A stretch of DNA of 64,000 nt from UBA5078 sp964538025 (GCA_964538025.1 CAZICZ010000008.1:1-64000); one strand, 5' to 3'; shown: positions 22,426-31,998, counted from the first letter of the stretch. Program-made: numbers and translations. Notes: generated by a model not told the origin, from the letters alone.

Positions 22426-24408
22426 TTAAATGACGCGCTCGTTGCCACCGTCGACGGGCACCTGTGCGCCGGTGGTGCAGGCAAAGCGCGACCCCGCCAT
22501 TGCCACCACCATGGCGGCCACATCCCCGGACGTTATCTCGCGACGCAACACATTGTTGCTCTTGTAGGCCTCGACCGACATGCCGTAATGAGCGGCACGC
22601 TGGGCCAGGACCTCGTCCGTCCACAGGCCGGTATCGAACACCGCATTGGGGTGGACGGTGTTGACGCGGATGCCCCGATCCCCCAGTTCGAGTGCGGCGA
22701 CGCGCGCCAGTTGCGCCAGCCCCGCCTTGGCGACGGAATAGGCGCCCGCCCCCGGGCCTGGTGCCGGCACATTCTTGGAGCCGACAAAGACAACCGCGGG
22801 GGAAAAACCCAGCGCCAGAAAGGGGATGCAGCGGGACAGCAGGCGCATCGGCGCACTCAGATTCAGGTTCAGCGAGTGATCCCAATGGGCGACATCCATG
22901 GCGTCGAGTGCAGCACTGGGTGGAAAAATCCCGGCGTTGCTGACAAGCACGTCGATACCACCAAAGTGCGCCACTGCGCGGTGTAATGCCTGCGTGACTG
23001 CCGTCTCGTCGGTGATATCGCAGACAATGCCAAGCACCTGCCGGGGATCTCCGATCTGCGTGACCGCGGGCGATATATCCAAGGCGACAACGGCGGCCCC
23101 CTCGGCAACAAAGGCGTCGACACAGGCCCTGCCAATCCCCGAGGCGGCACCCGTCACGAGGACGACACGCCCCTCGCCCTCGGCACGCGCCTGCGTGCGT
23201 TTCAGTTTTGCCTGCTCGAGCTCCCAATACTCCAGCGCAAACTGGTCGGCACGCGGGAGGGCCGTCCAGCCCCCTAGCGCTTCTCCCCACTGAATCGCGC
23301 GGACGGTGTGGGCCATGATGTCACTGACAATCTGCAAGCGCTTCGGGTCCGTCGCCACACTGAGCATTCCCCTGTCACGCCACAGTCCCACGCGGGCGAC
23401 CGGATCAAGACAGGTGTGATGAGGCTGGGCATGATGGGTGAAATACGCGTCATATTCGGCTTTGAAGCGGTGCAAGCCGGGCAGCGGATCGGCGTCAAGG
23501 ACGGCGGAAAAGGGCTTGGTGTGAAGGCTGTGATCGGGCGTCAGCGGACCGCGCTCGACCCACGTCCCCGCCTCGGGGAGAGAGGCAAAGCCCACGGCCT
23601 CTGCCCGCTGATCCCACCGCGCCAGCACGGGTGCACCCAGCAAGGAGCCGGCCTCCCGTCGGAGACGGGCGAGGTGGTGATAGTCGTCCTCCGAAGGCCG
23701 ACATGGCGCGCTGGCACAGGCCGACCATGCCCCTCGCGCACGCAGTGCCTCTTCGGCGCGAGAGACAAGCGAAATCATGCGGCTGTAACTTGCCTGGCAA
23801 TCCTCATCAAAGGTAATGATGCCGTGATGCATGAGAATGATCCCCTTCAGGGACGTCCATTCCACCCCCTGTGTCGCCTCATGGACCTGCTGCGCGAGCA
23901 CGAAGCCCGGCATGACATACGGCAGAATCAGCACATCCTCGCCATAGACCTCTCGCAGCAGCGCCTCGCCATGCGGCGTATTGCTCAGGGCCACGACCGC
24001 GTCGGCGTGGGTATGGTCCACATAGCGAGAGGGAATCAGGGCGTGCAGGATCGCTTCCACGGAAGGCGTCGGCGCGGAGGGATTGCACAGGGCTAGACGC
24101 AGCTCTCGCATCATGTCGGTGTCGCTCAGTACGGGCAAGCTCGCCAGCGCCCGGAGGTGAGCGAGGCGCACGGGTGCGAACCCTCCGGCCTGAATGCTCT
24201 GGAGATCCCAGCCGGAACCTTTCACAAACAGCACGTCTTCCAGATCACCAAAGACATTGCGCATGACGCCCTTCACCGAGGTATTGCCACCTCCGTGCAG
24301 GACCAGATCAGCGTCACGTCCCAGCAATTGCGAGCTGTAGACCCGCAGGCCCAGCACCGGGTCCCGGGCGAACTCCCGGGCGTCCTCGTCATTCCAGAGA
24401 TTCAGCAT
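22426..24408 (-). CDS. Bifunctional class II aldolase / short-chain dehydrogenase
   Basis: A 660-residue fusion. The N-terminal part (to about residue 390) is a class II aldolase/adducin domain with zinc ligands in HTHADAV and HHGI and the phosphate loop VLHGGGNTSVK. After a linker rich in charged residues comes an SDR domain with TGAASGIG, SNAGIFPPSAAL and YSVAKAG. Relatives are rhamnulose-1-phosphate aldolase/lactaldehyde dehydrogenases. Coupling to mtnA suggests cleavage of methylthioribulose-1-phosphate to DHAP and methylthioacetaldehyde, with the SDR half handling the aldehyde; this is inferred. The ATG at 24408 (GGGGGAG upstream) is used because an in-frame extension to 24453 runs into the exbD terminator. 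Confidence 0.87.
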   Translation of the reverse strand: MLNLWNDEDAREFARDPVLGLRVYSSQLLGRDADLVLHGGGNTSVKGVMRNVFGDLEDVLFVKGSGWDLQSIQAGGFAPVRLAHLRALASLPVLSDTDMMRELRLALCNPSAPTPSVEAILHALIPSRYVDHTHADAVVALSNTPHGEALLREVYGEDVLILPYVMPGFVLAQQVHEATQGVEWTSLKGIILMHHGIITFDEDCQASYSRMISLVSRAEEALRARGAWSACASAPCRPSEDDYHHLARLRREAGSLLGAPVLARWDQRAEAVGFASLPEAGTWVERGPLTPDHSLHTKPFSAVLDADPLPGLHRFKAEYDAYFTHHAQPHHTCLDPVARVGLWRDRGMLSVATDPKRLQIVSDIMAHTVRAIQWGEALGGWTALPRADQFALEYWELEQAKLKRTQARAEGEGRVVLVTGAASGIGRACVDAFVAEGAAVVALDISPAVTQIGDPRQVLGIVCDITDETAVTQALHRAVAHFGGIDVLVSNAGIFPPSAALDAMDVAHWDHSLNLNLSAPMRLLSRCIPFLALGFSPAVVFVGSKNVPAPGPGAGAYSVAKAGLAQLARVAALELGDRGIRVNTVHPNAVFDTGLWTDEVLAQRAAHYGMSVEAYKSNNVLRREITSGDVAAMVVAMAGSRFACTTGAQVPVDGGNERVI

Positions 24409-24443
24409 GGTCTCCCCCACGACATTTTGAGAGGCGGAAAATG

Positions 24444-24468
24444 AAAAACGCACCCGGGGGTGCGTTTT
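24444..24468 (-). terminator. Intrinsic terminator of exbD
   Basis: AAAACGCACC and GGTGCGTTTT form a 10-base stem with a 4-base loop, followed on the minus strand by TTTTT. It lies 45 bases past the exbD stop and isolates exbD from the aldolase-mtnA operon. Confidence 0.85.
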
Positions 24469-24513
24469 CGAGGTTCAGCAGACGGCGCCATCGAGTGGCC
24501 AGCCTTTGCAGGA

Positions 24514-24927
24514 TCAGGGCTCGACGATGGAGATATTCACGATACCGGCCTGACGCGCGGAATCCATGACGGCCACCAGGGTGTTCACATTGGAGCGCAC
24601 GTGCGGCTTGATGATCACGGAAGCAGCGGGGTTCTCTGCCTTCAGACGGTCGATGTTGGAACGGATCTGGCTTTCCAGAATCGGACGGGGCTCGCCGTTC
24701 AGGATGATGTCGTTGTTGGCACCCAGTTCGATGAGAATGTTTTTCTTGTCGTTTTCCTGCTCGGGAGGCGTGTCATTGTTTTCGTTACTGGCCGCGTCGA
24801 TGGCAGTTTCGGACAGGAAGGTGGCGGTAACCACGAAGAAAATCAATAGGATAAATACGACGTCCAACATGGGCGTCAAGTCAACATTGCTCTCGTCGTT
24901 TTTGCGGGTGCCTGCGAGTTTTCTCAT
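24514..24927 (-). CDS. exbD: ExbD/TolR-type biopolymer transport protein
   Basis: A 137-residue protein with one N-terminal membrane helix, DLTPMLDVVFILLIFFVVTA, containing the proton-relaying aspartate of ExbD/TolR. The periplasmic part has an acidic low-complexity stretch (NENNDTPPEQENDKKN) followed by the usual small domain. ExbD works with ExbB as a proton-driven motor for TonB receptors. Unusually no exbB or tonB flanks it; it has its own promoter and terminator, so it is a monocistronic unit, perhaps serving a motor encoded elsewhere. Confidence 0.88.
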   Translation of the reverse strand: MRKLAGTRKNDESNVDLTPMLDVVFILLIFFVVTATFLSETAIDAASNENNDTPPEQENDKKNILIELGANNDIILNGEPRPILESQIRSNIDRLKAENPAASVIIKPHVRSNVNTLVAVMDSARQAGIVNISIVEP

Positions 24928-25017
24928 TATTGTCTACCTTAGCGTCATTCAGAAGGTGATGCGCAATGCCATAAATCAGTGCGTCTTGAGGCCCAGTGGA
25001 AGCGGCTAGAGCGGCCA

Positions 25018-25045
25018 AGTATACCCGATAATGCCTTGACCACAA
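25018..25045 (-). promoter_or_regulatory. Probable sigma-70 promoter of exbD
   Basis: On the minus strand TTGTGG (-35, 25040-25045) and TATACT (-10, 25018-25023) are separated by 16 bases, about 90 bases before the exbD ATG. Confidence 0.5.
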
Positions 25046-25112
25046 TACCCGCAGATCGGCGCTGCAGACCGATCACATGCTCGACGAAACAGGTAGAAAT
25101 CAGGAGGTGAAT

Positions 25113-25166
25113 CCCCCCGGTGACGCGCTGTCTTCATGGGTAAACAGCGCCGGCAACGGGGGGGGG
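25113..25166. terminator. Hairpin with a nine-G run after the tetR gene
   Basis: GCGCTGT (25125-25131) pairs with ACAGCGC (25144-25150), and outer runs CCCCCC (25113) and nine G (25158-25166) can extend the stem. It begins 8 bases past the tetR stop. There is no T-tail, so it may be a 3' stabiliser rather than a terminator. Confidence 0.35.
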
Positions 25167-25174
25167 ATGGATGC

Positions 25175-25759
25175 TTACTGCAGAGAGGAAAGGGTGAACT
25201 GGACCAGCTCACCCAGCTGCTTGGCATTCTTGCCATCGCGGGAGTTCACGCGCAGTCCGTACAGGCTGTTCATCAGCGCTTCAACGGCGAAGTCGGCAGA
25301 GACACCCTTTTTGAGCTTGCCTGCCTTTTCTGCATCCTTCACACGCTTGAGCAGGGCTTTGCGAATGGCCGCAAAGGAATTGCGAACGATCTTCTGGATG
25401 TCCTTGTTGTAGTTGATGCTCTCGCAGAACGAGTTGACGAGCAGACAACCCAGTGAGCGCTGCTTGTTGCTGACGGACAACACGGCCAGATCGAAATACT
25501 TTTCGATGGCGGCCCAAGGTGCCAAGTCTGCATTATTAAGGGAGGCGTCCAGATCTTTGGCGATCAGCTTGTTGTATTGCTCCAGACAGGCCTTGAAGAA
25601 GGTGTCCTTGTCGCCGAATGAATTGTACAAGGTGCCACGATTGATGCCGGTGACATCCAGCAGCTTCTGTACAGAACTGGCTTCAAAACCCTCGCGCCAA
25701 AATTGCTCCATCGCGTTGTTCAATACATCGTTGTACTCAAATTCAACTGGTCTCGCCAT
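25175..25759 (-). CDS. TetR/AcrR family transcriptional regulator
   Basis: A 194-residue regulator. The N-terminal helix-turn-helix is clear (FEASSVQKLLDVTGINRGTLYNSFGDKDTFF), followed by an all-helical ligand domain. The LGCLLVNS segment and overall layout match the AcuR/YxaF/LmrA-like group that has a C-terminal TetR_C domain. It stands alone, so its target is unknown; a dyad 26 bases before the start may be an autoregulatory operator. Confidence 0.88.
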   Translation of the reverse strand: MARPVEFEYNDVLNNAMEQFWREGFEASSVQKLLDVTGINRGTLYNSFGDKDTFFKACLEQYNKLIAKDLDASLNNADLAPWAAIEKYFDLAVLSVSNKQRSLGCLLVNSFCESINYNKDIQKIVRNSFAAIRKALLKRVKDAEKAGKLKKGVSADFAVEALMNSLYGLRVNSRDGKNAKQLGELVQFTLSSLQ

Positions 25760-25784
25760 AATAAATGCTCAGTCTCTTAATTCG

Positions 25785-25807
25785 TGTCAATTGAAGAATG
25801 GTTGACA
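25785..25807. promoter_or_regulatory. Inverted repeat upstream of tetR
   Basis: TGTCAA and TTGACA form perfect 6-base arms 11 bases apart, 26 bases before the tetR ATG. Position and size suit a TetR operator. No other clear signal is seen in the AT-rich 355-base gap 25760-26114. Confidence 0.3.
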
Positions 25808-26114
25808 GTAATCGACATCAACCTATGGTGTTTCGGGCGGCATTGTATTACAGGAGGGAGTTTTTTACATCTAATGATACAAAATACTACATTTGCGCAA
25901 ATACACAGCGAGCGCCCGCTAGCTCAGTGGAAATCAATGCAATCCATCTTCAACATAAATCCACAATAACTCTTTGTAATTATTGATATTAAAGGGAGAT
26001 AAACCACGAGTTTCAAATGGGAATTCACACAGGGATAAAGGAAGATTTTTCCGTAAGTGAGCGAGATAGAACATCCGTTCTTTTTCGATGTATCAGTCAA
26101 TAACCTGCGATGAA

Positions 26115-26837
26115 TTACCCGTTGAAAGCGGTGACCAGAAGCCCGATGAGACCACCCAGCACGCCTCCCCATACGACCAGCCAGCCCAGATGCTTCTTGA
26201 TCATGGCCTGCACGATCTCCTTGACCAGCTCGGGCGTCAGCTCGTCAAGACGGCGATCGACAATGCGTTCGATCCGGTGAAACAGGGTCTCCCCTCCTTC
26301 CGTTGCCTCGGCAATTCCCTCGGCGAGGGACGCGCGAAAACTCTCGGAATCCACCACATTGCGAAAATAATCACGCATGCGTTGCACAAAGGGCTCGCGC
26401 AAGGGGTTGAGCGCGTCGCGGCCCCCAAACATGCCCAGCATGCCGCCGAAGGAGGAGGCCATGATGACGTCCAGCAGGGAATCAAAGGCCTTGTCCAGAT
26501 CCAGCGTATCGATCAGCTTCAGAATCCGGGCATCAAGGCTGCGAGTGAGTCCTCCGCTGTGATGCAGGAACTTTTCGATATTCTCGGGGCTGAAAAACTG
26601 CTGCATGATCAGTTTGCGAATCCCGTGCTTGAACTCCTCAAAATGCAGGGGCACAACGCCCGAGCCGTAGAACCCCGGCACCCGTTCGAACAGCATGTGG
26701 ATGGCCAGCCAGTTAGTGACGCTTCCGGACAGGGCAAACAGTCCCATGTTCTGCAGCCACGGGGCGGCCGGCGAGGGCAACAATCCTGCCAGCACTAGCG
26801 CCAGGGCAATGAGATTGGTGAGGACGCTCTTATCCAT
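26115..26837 (-). CDS. DUF445 family membrane protein
   Basis: A 240-residue protein with a hydrophobic N-terminus (LTNLIALALVLAGLL), the DUF445 signature SGSVTNWLAIHMLFERVPGFYGSGVVP, a long helical middle and a C-terminal membrane helix (LGWLVVWGGVLGGLIGLLVTAF). DUF445 proteins are of unknown function. The ATG at 26837 is chosen; 26855 is possible. It lies downstream of the nitrilase gene on the same strand. Confidence 0.8.
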   Translation of the reverse strand: MDKSVLTNLIALALVLAGLLPSPAAPWLQNMGLFALSGSVTNWLAIHMLFERVPGFYGSGVVPLHFEEFKHGIRKLIMQQFFSPENIEKFLHHSGGLTRSLDARILKLIDTLDLDKAFDSLLDVIMASSFGGMLGMFGGRDALNPLREPFVQRMRDYFRNVVDSESFRASLAEGIAEATEGGETLFHRIERIVDRRLDELTPELVKEIVQAMIKKHLGWLVVWGGVLGGLIGLLVTAFNG

Positions 26838-26942
26838 GATCACGGGTCTTTTCATTCCATAAGAAGGGGAATCAGGGTGTGGTTCGGCAAGCGGCGCATC
26901 ATAAGGGAAACCCGAAGCCGTATTCAACCGAAGCGTCGGTCT

Positions 26943-27791
26943 TTAAAGGCGGCGATGTGCCTGAATGGGCATTCTTGCCCGCAGAGCGGCAAGTTCCTCC
27001 AGATCGATTGGCGCTGACACAAAGCCTTCGCCCTTTTCCAGCACGGACAACACGCGCCCCCAGGGGTCTACAATCATGGAATGTCCGAAGGTCTCCCGCG
27101 TTGCGTTGTGAACGCCTCCCTGGTTCGCCGCGAGGACATAGCATTGATTCTCGATGGCGCGGGCACGCAGCAGGACCTCCCAGTGGGCCTGTCCGGTGAC
27201 CTGCGTGAACGCAGAGGGGACTGTCATGAGCTGCGCGCCTTTTTCCAACAAGCGCCGATACAGCTCCGGAAAGCGGAGGTCGTAGCAGATGCTCATGCCG
27301 AGCATGCCGACCGGCGTCTGCACACACACGACCTCGTCCCCCGGCTCGAAACTTCGGGACTCCGAATACTGCGCTTGCTTGTCCGCCACCATCACATCAA
27401 ACAGATGCATTTTGTCGTAGCGCGCAAGTCTCTCCCCGTGCGGACCAAACACCAGGCTGGCGGGCCGCACCCTGCCATCGGTCAGACGTGCAGGGGTGGT
27501 TTCGCCCGCATGAAGTGGCCGCGTGATCAGCGGGATCGTGCCGCCGACCAGGGTGATGCCATGCGTCAGGGCCTGCTGCCGAAGAAAGCCCTGCAACAGC
27601 CCCTCATCATTGCCCTCCTCCTCGGCGAACAGGGTCTGCGGGCCGCCGTCCAGAACGGCGAAATTTTCAGGCAGGAGCACGAGCTTCGAACCGGCAGCCG
27701 CTGCCGCTGCGATCTGGCGGGCTGCCGCAGCCAGGTTGTCTTCGATAAGGGCACTGCTTACCAGCTGAACGACAGCCACATGTGAGCTCAT
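26943..27791 (-). CDS. Carbon-nitrogen hydrolase (NIT1/omega-amidase-like nitrilase)
   Basis: A 282-residue nitrilase-superfamily hydrolase with the Glu-Lys-Cys triad: LLPENFAVL, RYDKMHLFDV and SICYDLRFPELYR. The type matches Nit1/YbeM, which repairs deaminated glutathione. The ATG at 27791 starts directly with the first strand MSSHVAVVQLVSS. It follows yhdP by 16 bases and is therefore probably the end of the mreBCD-maf-rng-yhdP transcript, where other gammaproteobacteria also carry a nitrilase followed by tldD; tldD is absent here. Confidence 0.9.
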   Translation of the reverse strand: MSSHVAVVQLVSSALIEDNLAAAARQIAAAAAAGSKLVLLPENFAVLDGGPQTLFAEEEGNDEGLLQGFLRQQALTHGITLVGGTIPLITRPLHAGETTPARLTDGRVRPASLVFGPHGERLARYDKMHLFDVMVADKQAQYSESRSFEPGDEVVCVQTPVGMLGMSICYDLRFPELYRRLLEKGAQLMTVPSAFTQVTGQAHWEVLLRARAIENQCYVLAANQGGVHNATRETFGHSMIVDPWGRVLSVLEKGEGFVSAPIDLEELAALRARMPIQAHRRL

Positions 27792-27807
27792 GCGCGATTC
27801 CCTTTGT

Positions 27808-30800
27808 TTAGTGGGTGGGGAGTGGAGGGGAAGGCGAATCTGCGGGAGTGCCAGTCGCCGGGGCAACACGGGCACCCGCGGCATTGCCCGAGGCGTCCGG
27901 GGTGCCGAACACCTGATTCAGGCGTGGCTCCAGCCCCTCCCAGGGCCCCTGTAAAAGATATTGGGCGCTGGTCAGGCTGTCCACCTGTTCGCCGAAGATC
28001 TGATCGAACAGGAACATGCCCACCGCCACCTGCCAGTTGATCAGATTATTGAGCATGGCAATTCCGCTCATCCATGGAATATTGTCGCTGACCGGCAGGG
28101 TAATGTAGAGAAACCCGTCGATGGTCTGGTTCGCCAGATCGAGCTTGCCGGTGACCTGAAACAGGCTGGCAGGACCGATAATCTGAAGTCGATCGACAAT
28201 ATCCACAATGCCGTCATTGAGGCGCAGGGAGCCGGTAATCTGTTCATAGGAAAGGCCGCTGCGCAGCAGGTCGTCACTAAAGCGCAGGCGACGGACCAGG
28301 GCGTCAAAATTGATGATGCTGATCAGCTTGAGCGCCCCATTGGCCGCACTGGCATTGCTTTGCAGGAAGCGCCCGTCACGGACCTGCAGCTCCATGTCAC
28401 CGCTCAGCGATTCCACCTGAAAAAACGCGGGCGACCCCGGCCAATCGAGGCTCGCCTCGAACCGGGCGCTGGCGCTTTCCAGACTGGGGGCATACCCGAA
28501 ACTGCTCAGCACCGCACCGATGTTATCGGCCTCCAGCAGGGAGCTGAAATAACTGTGGTGCTGCTCGCCGTCAAAGGTCCACACGAAGCGTCCCTCCTCC
28601 CCTTCCCTGCCCGCGCGAATGCCCCGGGTGTCGAAAAGAAGTTGGGTGAACTCAGCTCCTCCCGAGGTGGGGGTCAGATGGAATTGCCAGGCGCCGTAGT
28701 CGACGTCTCCCCGGGACACGGACGCCGCCGCAAACTGCATTGAGGGAAACGTGCGAGGATCCACTCCCGCCAAGATGTCCACCGGCGCTACCCAGATCGG
28801 ATCCTGAGGATCGGGCGGTCCCACCAGACCTGAACGGGAAAACGGAGGACCGTCGGCCTCTTCCGGCGGCGCAGGAAAGCGAAGGTGGGACAGCGAGACC
28901 GTGAGCGGCAACGCGGCGGCGTAAGGCACCCGCACTTCCCCGGCGACGGTCTCGCTCGACAAGGCGAGTTTCCAGTCGCGGTCCTCACTGCTGATCTGCA
29001 CGTTCAGGTCTGTTGCTCTCTGCCCAAACGCCGCGGCGTCAGCGATCGTCACATCCACCGCATTGATCACCGTGCGCAGGGAGGCGAAATTTCCGCGCTG
29101 CGCCTGCGTGCTGCCTTGTGCGTTCACAGGTCCGCGCAAGGCTGTCATCCATTCCCCGAAATCGAAATGTGCCAGAGACCCCACGACATCCACCCCCGGG
29201 GCATTCGCGTTCAGGCGACGTACACTGACCCCTTCACTTTGCTGGCCCAGGAAGATCAAGCCATTGCGAATCTGCCCGCCGCTCAGACCCAGGTTCATCG
29301 ACGCAATGTCGGCGAGGGACAGACGCAATTCTTCACGCCCTCCCAGAAAATCCAGGCGCAATTGCAGGGGCATGGAGGTCCCGACATCCTTGAAGAACGG
29401 CGCCGGGTAGGCGAGGGAAACCCCGTTCAAATCACTGGTGATCGTCAGGCGTGATTGAGGCGCGCTCGCAGCAGGTTGGCCGCCCGTCTCGGCGAGCTGG
29501 TCAATCTCCAGAAGCGCCAGATAGTCCATGTCGCCCCGCGCCCGACTGAGCAGGTCCACGACGAAAGCACTCTGACGCGGCCATGCCTGCAGCTGCCCGA
29601 TCCCGGCAGTGCCCGCCAGCTCGACCCGGGTGTGGGTGTTGCGCGATGCATCGACGCGACTGCTCACGGACGCGGTGACGGGCTGCTCAAAGAGGGTGGC
29701 GGTGAGTGCGTCGCCGCTAAGACCGCTGGCCGTGTTGTAACGTAGCGCACCGGCAAGGTCGGTAAACTGCAGTGAAAACTCCGGAATGATCAGGGTGTCA
29801 TCCTGCAGGGCCAGCGCCACATCCACCTCCGGGGTAGCCCCGGGAATCCCCAGGGGAATGCGCAGGTTGAGCGTCAGGTCCACCTCACCCTCCCCCTGCC
29901 ATGGCGCAATGTAATTGCCGAACCCGCGTGTCACCGGGGTTTCCCGCAGGTAATCGAGACCCTGCTGGGTCTGGCCGGTGCCGCGCCCGGTCACGCTGAG
30001 CCAGTTGCCCACCCCCTGCTCATTGGGACGAATCGCGGCCGTGGTCGCATCGAAGCGAATGCCACGCGACTCACCGGTGCTGATGCTGATATCGACATTG
30101 CGGTCATTGATCACCACGTTGCCTGTGAGCCGCTCAAGTTCGGGCCATTGGGGGTCATAGCGCAGGGTGCCATCGTCCACGTTGAACACCATCTGTAGCG
30201 TTTTTTCTGCCGGCTGTGCCCCGGGCAGCACAGAGCCCCGAAACACCAGGCCACTGTCGCGGACAATGCCGCCCTGCACGCCGTCGTTCAGCCAATTCAT
30301 CAGATTGCGCAGCCCGTCCCTGACTTGGGGCGCGCGAGGCAGGTAGAGCGCCTTGCTGGTTGCATCCGCCTCGGTAATCCCGACCATCAGTTCCAGATCG
30401 GAGGCGTTGTCCTCGTCCGTCGTGCGCCGGTTATAGAGTGAGAACTGCACACGGCCGGTGGCCTCGGGAGACTCTGCCACGATGACCGAGCTGCTCAGGG
30501 TCAGCTCCTGCCCGCGCGACAGATCCAGGGCCATCGAGACACGGCCATTTAGATGATCGTAGCGCCAGATGTCGGTAAACATGCGCGGCAATTGGAACAT
30601 GAGCCTGTCAGAATCAACCTCGGCAACCCCGCTGACGCGCTGTGCTGCCGTATCCACCTCCAGCGAAAGATACCCGTCCACTCCCCACAGGGAAGGTGCT
30701 GCCCCGCGAGCGCTGACAGCCACATCGTTCAGATTGGCTTCCAGTCGCACGGCATCCGTGCCCGTGGCGGATTCGCCCTGTGGACTAACCTGCCATTCCA

Positions 30801-31947
30801 GATTCAGATCGGCGAGCTCGCCGCGCAGATTGTGCTCCTGCAGAATTGTCCGTCCAGTCTCCGGCAGCTGTTCAGAGGCGACCACGAGATTGCTGGCAAT
30901 GCCGACGTTGAACACATCGATTCCCAGCGACAGGCCGTGCGCGGGCACAAAGGTGCCGTAGGCATTGCTTTCGCGCCAGCGCTGCTCGCCCCAGGCAAAG
31001 TGCAGGTTCTGCAACCAGCCTTCCCATCCCGCCTCCGGCATGCGCCGCACAAAGAAGCCGGTCGCCAGATCGCTGAGCGTGACCTCCCCAGGCAGGCGCA
31101 GTCCCAACGCGCCCAAATTGATATTGCCCTGCACGGAGGCCACCGCGCCCTGATCCACCTGCAGCCACAACTCCCCGTGTCCTGTCAGGGTGTCCAGCGC
31201 GTAGGAGGTGCCCAGCGGCATTGACACGATGTCGGAGTAATCCGAGTCAGGCACCAGCACATAGACACTGCCTGTCAGGGCGGCGATCTGATGTCCCGTC
31301 AGCTCGGCCGCCAGCGTCAGCGGCCCAATCACGCCGTCCTGCCAGATATCCCAATGCACAAAATGGGCGTCGCCGCGATTCTGCACGCGCAGGCGGCTGC
31401 GTTCAAAGCGGCGGCTGCGGCCGTCGGCGCGCTGGAGAGTGAAATCGAGATTGCTGAGACTGAGATCTCCGACCTGGGAGACAAGTTCAAGCAGCTGGTC
31501 GGGCGTCATCCGCAAATCGGTCTGCGCCTCCACACCCCGCAACTGCCAGCGTCCGGTGGCATCTTCGACGAGGGTCAGCGCAGGACTGTCGAGGGTCACC
31601 GCCTTGAGCTGCAGCTTTCGCGTCAGCAGACTCGCCCAGGCGTCCAGCTCGAGTTCGAGGGAACTGATGACCAGCGGGCTGCCCGCGTCTTCCGGTCCCG
31701 CGGCACCGACTTCGACCTGTTGCAGGCGTAGGAGAGGATTGAACTGTCGCCACTGACCTTCCAGTGATGCCACCCTGACAGGCTGTCCGAGGCGGACGGA
31801 AAGCTCTTGCACAATGGCATCGCGGTAGGTGTCGAGATAGGGAAGGAGCTGCCGTCCGAGGCTCACATACACCGCCAGCAACAACAGCACGATGAGGACG
31901 GCGTTGAGCAGCAGGGAGACGGTTTTTTTCAGCAGGGATGCGATCAT
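27808..31947 (-). CDS. yhdP: YhdP family AsmA-like envelope protein
   Basis: A 1379-residue protein with one N-terminal membrane helix (LLLNAVLIVLLLLAVYVSLG) and a very long periplasmic beta-rich part of the YhdP/TIGR02099 family. The C-terminal portion holds the AsmA-like domain (LDLANQTIDGFLYITLPVSDNIPW). In E. coli, YhdP with TamB and YdbH moves phospholipids to the outer membrane. It is a little longer than E. coli YhdP (about 1266) and ends in a Pro/Ser/Thr-rich tail. It sits between rng and the nitrilase, the conserved order. Confidence 0.92.
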   Translation of the reverse strand: MIASLLKKTVSLLLNAVLIVLLLLAVYVSLGRQLLPYLDTYRDAIVQELSVRLGQPVRVASLEGQWRQFNPLLRLQQVEVGAAGPEDAGSPLVISSLELELDAWASLLTRKLQLKAVTLDSPALTLVEDATGRWQLRGVEAQTDLRMTPDQLLELVSQVGDLSLSNLDFTLQRADGRSRRFERSRLRVQNRGDAHFVHWDIWQDGVIGPLTLAAELTGHQIAALTGSVYVLVPDSDYSDIVSMPLGTSYALDTLTGHGELWLQVDQGAVASVQGNINLGALGLRLPGEVTLSDLATGFFVRRMPEAGWEGWLQNLHFAWGEQRWRESNAYGTFVPAHGLSLGIDVFNVGIASNLVVASEQLPETGRTILQEHNLRGELADLNLEWQVSPQGESATGTDAVRLEANLNDVAVSARGAAPSLWGVDGYLSLEVDTAAQRVSGVAEVDSDRLMFQLPRMFTDIWRYDHLNGRVSMALDLSRGQELTLSSSVIVAESPEATGRVQFSLYNRRTTDEDNASDLELMVGITEADATSKALYLPRAPQVRDGLRNLMNWLNDGVQGGIVRDSGLVFRGSVLPGAQPAEKTLQMVFNVDDGTLRYDPQWPELERLTGNVVINDRNVDISISTGESRGIRFDATTAAIRPNEQGVGNWLSVTGRGTGQTQQGLDYLRETPVTRGFGNYIAPWQGEGEVDLTLNLRIPLGIPGATPEVDVALALQDDTLIIPEFSLQFTDLAGALRYNTASGLSGDALTATLFEQPVTASVSSRVDASRNTHTRVELAGTAGIGQLQAWPRQSAFVVDLLSRARGDMDYLALLEIDQLAETGGQPAASAPQSRLTITSDLNGVSLAYPAPFFKDVGTSMPLQLRLDFLGGREELRLSLADIASMNLGLSGGQIRNGLIFLGQQSEGVSVRRLNANAPGVDVVGSLAHFDFGEWMTALRGPVNAQGSTQAQRGNFASLRTVINAVDVTIADAAAFGQRATDLNVQISSEDRDWKLALSSETVAGEVRVPYAAALPLTVSLSHLRFPAPPEEADGPPFSRSGLVGPPDPQDPIWVAPVDILAGVDPRTFPSMQFAAASVSRGDVDYGAWQFHLTPTSGGAEFTQLLFDTRGIRAGREGEEGRFVWTFDGEQHHSYFSSLLEADNIGAVLSSFGYAPSLESASARFEASLDWPGSPAFFQVESLSGDMELQVRDGRFLQSNASAANGALKLISIINFDALVRRLRFSDDLLRSGLSYEQITGSLRLNDGIVDIVDRLQIIGPASLFQVTGKLDLANQTIDGFLYITLPVSDNIPWMSGIAMLNNLINWQVAVGMFLFDQIFGEQVDSLTSAQYLLQGPWEGLEPRLNQVFGTPDASGNAAGARVAPATGTPADSPSPPLPTH

Positions 31948-31998
31948 GGCAGATTCAGCTCGGGGCCTTTGGCTCTCGGGGCCTGACGGGAACCAGCC

